Shown piece by piece: positions 60,028-64,000 of a DNA stretch of 64,000 nt (positions are counted from its first letter, which is position 1; the number at the start of each line of letters is the position of its first letter). A model generated the notes under the pieces. The model made no database searches and was not told where the DNA came from. It saw only the letters and a program-made list of their open reading frames with translations. The translations under genes were made by a program, and so were the position numbers. Source of the DNA: Schizochytrium sp. TIO01. Taxonomy: Eukaryota > Sar > Bigyra > Thraustochytrida > Thraustochytriidae. Where the stretch lies: positions 1,659,102 through 1,723,101 of the forward strand of contig SMSO01000025.1 of assembly GCA_004764695.1 (NCBI GenBank), written 5' to 3'.

Positions 60028-62424
60028 ATGTTTGCAGCGGTCTTCGGCGATGCCGCCAGGCGCATCTCAGTACGCACAAACAGAGCGGAACAGCGCGTGC
60101 CGCACTTCCGTGAGCACCTAGAAAAGAGCGATGCGGAAAGGAGAGATGCAGAAAAGCGCGAGAGCGGAAGATCCGTAGAGACTGCCTCAACCTCCTTTAG
60201 CACTCCAAGCGTGCCTACCTCGCCTCTGGGAGTGCTTATGGCGGGTGGGCGATCTGTACGGATGGAGGGCATCTTGAAAGTCCGTGTGAACCGACGCAAG
60301 GGCCGCACTCCGTTTGGATGGGCTGCACGCTTCGTGGTGCTTGAGGAAGGCCGCATTCGTATCAGCCGCAGCGAAGACGATGATGACGATATCTATGCGT
60401 CAGCTGTGGCAAGCTACCGTGCCAGCTCCACCTCCTCGGGAGGGACTGTGCAGCACTCTAACAATGAGAATCGCCTCAACCTCTCCAGTTTCAGAGACGT
60501 TAGGTACAATAAGAGGGGCGCCCGCGAGTTCACCATTGTGCTCAAATCAAACCAACAAGTGAGATTCCGCGCCAAAAATGGCGAAGAAGCCGAGATCTGG
60601 CTTCAACATATTTTGCAAGAAATGCGGAACCAGGCCCAGCTCAACCTCAAATGCGGTGAGCTAATGATGAAACAAAACATGGTCAGTAACGTGGAGCCCG
60701 TGCTGCGCCAAGCGCTATTTATGATGGAGCTCTCAATGGGACCTAAACACAAGGGTGTGGCTGACGTCCTCGATCTCCTCGCGAGATTTCTTGCTGCGCA
60801 AGGCGACGAGCAAGGTGCATCAGCATCTCAGGAGCGTGCTGAATCTATCCGAGAGGCGAGTGGACCGTCAAGATCTGCAGTCCAACATTTCACTGGCGAT
60901 AACGCAGGTCTTCGCGAGGTTCGAATGTGGCTTGAGTTACAAAACCGTGCTGATGATGGTACAGAAGCTATGGAGCGTGCCATGGAAATGCAACGCCGCG
61001 AAGCTGAGCTCATTAACATTATGTCAGATCAGCACGCGTCACGCATTCAAGAGCTCCAAAATAAAGCAGCTGCTGCCGAGCGCCGTGCTCGTGATGCCGA
61101 AAAGGAGCTTGCGCTGCTGCGAGTCGCAAAACGTGATCGCGCAAGCTTGGGACGAGTACAAACAGGAACCATAGCCTCGCTGTCGGGCTCAAGCTCGAGC
61201 CTCACCGGCAAGAATATGGTAGCTGGATCTGAAGATAAAACAACACTTCGCCGCTCCATGGGCCGCCTCATTGGCCGTCTTAGTTTGTCCCGTAAAAAGA
61301 GCCTTCCTAGAAACACCCCTGCTGCAGGTCTCTTTGATCCAGTTGAGGAGGAACCCCGTGCAAGCCTGTCAAGAGCGTCCATGACCCCTCGTGCATCTGA
61401 GAATCCAGCGTCTCATTCCGATTTTGATGAATCTGAGTTTAATGAGGATCGCGCCCGGCCTAACGAAGAGCTTGATGCTATTGATGAGCTTGACGTTGCT
61501 GATATGGATTACAACAACCCACGCAAATCACCTACAACTGAGCCCAAGGATGACTCAAATGACCACACAGCCGCAGACGATAACATGGATGATGACGAGA
61601 TCTTTAACATGCACCGCGCCGAGGAGGAAGAATTCACCCCAGAGCTTGCGCGAAAGGTGGCTGAGTCTTTCCAAGAGCAGGATCTCTCTACTCTTGATGA
61701 GATGGAGCGCGAGCTTCTTGAACTCAAGAAAGAAAGTGAGGTGGCTCGTCAAGAGTCAACTGATGCCCTTCGTACTCGAATGGACTTTCTCAAGTCAAAG
61801 AAGAAGTACCGGCGCAACCAAGGCCTCAGCTTGCAGAGGTCACTAGATCGCAGGGACACTGGCGCTTGCTACCTCTGCCACTCCGAAACTTCCCAAGGCA
61901 CTCTTTATGTACGATGGAGCCTTGATCCGGTCGAAGATGCTATTGGCCGCTTTTTCCCTGGCGAGGGAGTCAAGGTTCCCCCGTTCAAGTACGCGCATAA
62001 CCAAGGCCGGCAGGAGCTCATCCGCGGTCTGCAAGGAACTGGAGGTAATCTTCGTTATTTCGAAGGCATAATTGCTTTTCTTAAACTTGCATGGGAACAC
62101 CGCAGTGTCCAAGTTGTTATTACAGCAAGTTTTTCACCTGTACGCGTATATTTGTGGCGTGATGAGTTCGTCTTTAACGTCTCGCCTGGTGCTGCTTTCT
62201 CCCTCCTGGGCGTTGAGGGTATCACCGTAGTAAGCGTTGGAAGCACCCTTTTTTCTGGAATCGTCAAGTTGCCCTTAGAACAGTTCTGTGTCATCGGTTC
62301 ACAAAACGGCCATTCGATTTCGCTCCGTCGCAATAAGCGCGACAGCTTTGCTTCGTCAACACGCTCGTCCCAATACAGCACGATGAGTGATGACGTTGCT
62401 CATGATTCTGATGATGAACAATAA
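60028..62424 (+). CDS. PH-domain protein with helical repeat and unknown C-terminal domain
   Basis: The first ATG at 60028 gives 798 residues. A PH domain spans about 77-200 (EGILKVRVNRRKG start, FGWAARFVVLEEGRIRI, REFTIVLKSNQQVRF, and the terminal helix EIWLQHILQEM) and should bind phosphoinositides or another membrane cue. It is followed by a TPR-like helical pair (about 205-270, HKGVADVLDLLARFLAAQGD), a coiled coil (about 310-375, RRARDAEKELALLRV), a basic Ser/Arg stretch, an acidic stretch and another coiled coil near 550-590. The last 190 or so residues, from a CYLCHS motif at about 613, form a compact-looking domain that I do not recognise. It may be a signalling adaptor. The same window encodes an inositol 5-phosphatase, but no direct link is shown. 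Confidence 0.75.
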   Translation: MFAAVFGDAARRISVRTNRAEQRVPHFREHLEKSDAERRDAEKRESGRSVETASTSFSTPSVPTSPLGVLMAGGRSVRMEGILKVRVNRRKGRTPFGWAARFVVLEEGRIRISRSEDDDDDIYASAVASYRASSTSSGGTVQHSNNENRLNLSSFRDVRYNKRGAREFTIVLKSNQQVRFRAKNGEEAEIWLQHILQEMRNQAQLNLKCGELMMKQNMVSNVEPVLRQALFMMELSMGPKHKGVADVLDLLARFLAAQGDEQGASASQERAESIREASGPSRSAVQHFTGDNAGLREVRMWLELQNRADDGTEAMERAMEMQRREAELINIMSDQHASRIQELQNKAAAAERRARDAEKELALLRVAKRDRASLGRVQTGTIASLSGSSSSLTGKNMVAGSEDKTTLRRSMGRLIGRLSLSRKKSLPRNTPAAGLFDPVEEEPRASLSRASMTPRASENPASHSDFDESEFNEDRARPNEELDAIDELDVADMDYNNPRKSPTTEPKDDSNDHTAADDNMDDDEIFNMHRAEEEEFTPELARKVAESFQEQDLSTLDEMERELLELKKESEVARQESTDALRTRMDFLKSKKKYRRNQGLSLQRSLDRRDTGACYLCHSETSQGTLYVRWSLDPVEDAIGRFFPGEGVKVPPFKYAHNQGRQELIRGLQGTGGNLRYFEGIIAFLKLAWEHRSVQVVITASFSPVRVYLWRDEFVFNVSPGAAFSLLGVEGITVVSVGSTLFSGIVKLPLEQFCVIGSQNGHSISLRRNKRDSFASSTRSSQYSTMSDDVAHDSDDEQ

Positions 62425-63162
62425 TATTGAATCTTCCACGATCTGAGCTTTGCAGATCCAACATTTCGTATCCTTCCTTTTCTTTGGCTTTTTTCAGTAT
62501 TTAGGCCTATTCGTTGAGGACAAATAAATTACAGATTTTTAAAAGCGCGACGAAACTTGATCGTCCGCTAAATCGCAAGATCTTCGGGTTTGCCATTCTT
62601 CCCCATTTTCAATTTGACCACCATTTACAGATATCGCTGCGTATGCACCTCACTATTTTACATCATGTATCTCTTTTTTGGCAGATTATCTAAATCAATC
62701 AATGTTATCCCATACTCTTTATCTCTTCGTGCTGCTACTTTTCTTTAATCAACCTAGTATCTTGGTCCTGTCTTCGGAATTATAAAACTTGAAAAGAATG
62801 TGACCCTGCTTGAAATACAAAGGTTTCTAGCTTTGATGTTTTCTGACTCTCCTCCCAAAAGTAGTCAAACAATCTGCATGTAGAAAGCCAATTGCATACA
62901 TGAATGTGTTTCACATGGAAGGAATCGTGGAGAACTATGCTTTCAAAACAAACATGCAAACACATTTCAACGTTTAATACGACAATAAGCATACATATAT
63001 ACACACACACGAGCAACTCTCTCTTGCGTGGAATCGCTCACTTAGGAAACATATACTTTGTGTTGTGGCGCGGGATCAGAAAAGCAAAGGAATGCTGCAA
63101 GCAGGAGGAAAATAGAAATGGAGAGAGGGTTATCTCAAAAAAAAAAGTTCAATCAATTCTAA
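62425..63162. other. Convergent intergenic region
   Basis: About 740 bp between convergent genes. AT-rich with short CA/TA tracts near 62993-63011. No gene recognised. Confidence 0.5.
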
Positions 63163-64000
63163 TTACATAGACACTGTAAGCAAGGAGGCGAGAACTCCAG
63201 AAGCAATCGCCTGAGCTTGCACATTCACATCATTTGGCCAAAGGGTATGCGGGGGGATATCTGCAGCTGCACCCATGGCGAATACATGGGGGGTGGACCG
63301 AACACGAAAGGATCCTGGTTCTACATCAAGTCCTCTACGTCCACGCTTACACCATTCTGAGGGGCAAGGCAAAACGGTGTCATGAGAATGAGGGGAAGAA
63401 GGGGCGGACGAATCGCTCAGGTCACCAATGTCACCGATGCTGTCATCATGAGGTTCGTCCATTTCAAAGTCATGTACATAAGAGCAAAGCTTTGCTGTCA
63501 AGTTTTGAGCAGAGATTTGCAAGCTGCTGCTACGCCTTGGTCGAGTTGAAATAGTCGTTTTGGTGCTATTATCAATTGGTTTGTCAATAGTAGCTTCCTC
63601 AACGTCGGAGGCGCTGGAAAGAGCATCTGCGCACACCAGGACATCAAAATCCACGACACGACCAGAAGATAAGACAAGACTATCGCTATTGACACAGCAG
63701 ACGTCACCAATTAAAATGCGATCTGGAGAAGCCTGACGGTCCCAAAATAGACGCCAAAGCCAATGCGGTGGAGTGGTGTTGTTCACCATGACCACTTGAA
63801 GATCCAAGTGGCCAAGGCGGTCCTGAAACGCATCTACCCTTGCTCGAAGCTGGCGAACAACTTCGAAACCAGCTTCCCCGCCGCCTAAAACAACTATTTC
63901 ATGTGCGTAGCCAAGTGAGTCTTGGCGAGTCCGCTTCTTGGAGCGCTTGTGGATTTGGTGCACACTGATGCCAAGTAGCAGCGCCGTAGCTGCAGACGCT
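63163..64000 (-). CDS. FAD/NAD(P)-binding oxidoreductase, incomplete at the window edge
   Basis: The frame is open to the right edge, so the N-terminus lies outside. The first visible residues are hydrophobic (ATALLLGISV), then basic, as in a membrane anchor or targeting sequence. IVVLGGGEAGFEVVRQL is the dinucleotide-binding Rossmann motif (GxGxxG-type, with Gly-Gly-Gly-Glu) of pyridine nucleotide-disulphide oxidoreductases. VDFDVLVCADAL and, near the end, HVFAMGAAADIP match the later FAD-contacting segments (usual form VFAxGDxA; the Asp is Ala here). The middle is replaced by a Ser/Asp-rich stretch, so part of the usual NAD domain appears missing or shortened. It is related in layout to type II NADH dehydrogenase, AIFM or SelD-linked proteins, but not assignable further. 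Confidence 0.6.
   Translation of the reverse strand, partial: ASAATALLLGISVHQIHKRSKKRTRQDSLGYAHEIVVLGGGEAGFEVVRQLRARVDAFQDRLGHLDLQVVMVNNTTPPHWLWRLFWDRQASPDRILIGDVCCVNSDSLVLSSGRVVDFDVLVCADALSSASDVEEATIDKPIDNSTKTTISTRPRRSSSLQISAQNLTAKLCSYVHDFEMDEPHDDSIGDIGDLSDSSAPSSPHSHDTVLPCPSEWCKRGRRGLDVEPGSFRVRSTPHVFAMGAAADIPPHTLWPNDVNVQAQAIASGVLASLLTVSM

Noticed and set aside
59796-60356. Minus-strand frame opposite the PH-domain gene start
   Set aside because: Antisense shadow; its end is encoded by a purine run (poly-Phe/Leu).
1-64000. CRISPR array, bacterial operon or prokaryotic mobile element
   Set aside because: No regularly spaced repeats; introns and gene families are eukaryotic.

Overview
This is a eukaryotic nuclear window. 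Most genes are long uninterrupted reading frames. A few genes have classical GT-AG spliceosomal introns: two are well supported (1210-1510 and 54806-54922, both minus strand) and one is a short candidate (22865-22910). Intergenic DNA is AT-rich, with tetranucleotide and purine microsatellites. The gene content suggests a unicellular, flagellate-forming eukaryote: a TTLL9-type tubulin glutamylase, a giant Sfi1-like centrin-binding scaffold, a class C GPCR, an RPAP1, a DDM1/HELLS remodeller and a Crinkler-like nuclease/kinase gene. An intron-poor stramenopile, such as a thraustochytrid/labyrinthulomycete, would fit. That placement is an inference from gene content; no rRNA or mitochondrial marker is present to prove it.

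Layout. 1-4 kb: the 3' end of a peroxisomal alpha-methylacyl-CoA racemase (+), a two-exon NDUFA11/Tim17-like inner-membrane protein (-), and an orphan seven-helix membrane protein (+). 4-8.3 kb: RPAP1 (-). 8.3-10.8 kb: no gene recognised. 10.8-14.8 kb: a class C GPCR (+) and an actin-like protein with substituted catalytic residues (-). 15.4-24.5 kb: a roughly 3,000-residue Sfi1-repeat protein (+) with a RanBP2-type zinc finger at its N-terminus, spread over three reading frames. 25.2-27.3 kb: a DDM1/HELLS-type SNF2 ATPase (-). 28.7-30.9 kb: two overlapping frames that look like one broken Crinkler-type gene (coiled coil, endonuclease-like fold, protein kinase). 31.2-31.6 kb: a diverged duplicate of part of the phosphatase gene at 35-37.8 kb (5-phosphatase plus two SH3 domains). 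40.5-43.3 kb: a glycerolipid acyltransferase (+). 43.7-45.1 kb: a predicted N-myristoylated repeat protein (-). 46.8-49.9 kb: TTLL9 (+) and an ABHD1/3-type hydrolase (+). 52.5-53.4 kb: a divergent mitochondrial carrier (+). 54.0-55.0 kb: a two-exon protein (-) joining an ING N-terminal domain to an SGF29 tandem Tudor domain. 55-60 kb: no gene recognised. 60.0-62.4 kb: a PH-domain protein (+). 63.2-64 kb: the C-terminal part of an FAD/NAD-type oxidoreductase (-) cut by the window edge.

Functional themes. Lipid metabolism and signalling: racemase, acyltransferase, hydrolase, inositol 5-phosphatase and PH protein. Chromatin and transcription: RPAP1, DDM1/HELLS and ING-SGF29. Basal body and flagellum: Sfi1-like protein and TTLL9. 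Receptors: two seven-helix membrane proteins flank RPAP1. The part most like accessory, rearranged DNA is 28-35 kb, which holds the broken nuclease/kinase gene, a gene-fragment duplication and a weak tRNA-like Pol III signature. The most unusual coherent genes are the ING-SGF29 fusion, the giant zinc-finger Sfi1 protein and the actin-like protein. Starts given here use the first ATG; several open frames extend upstream without one.
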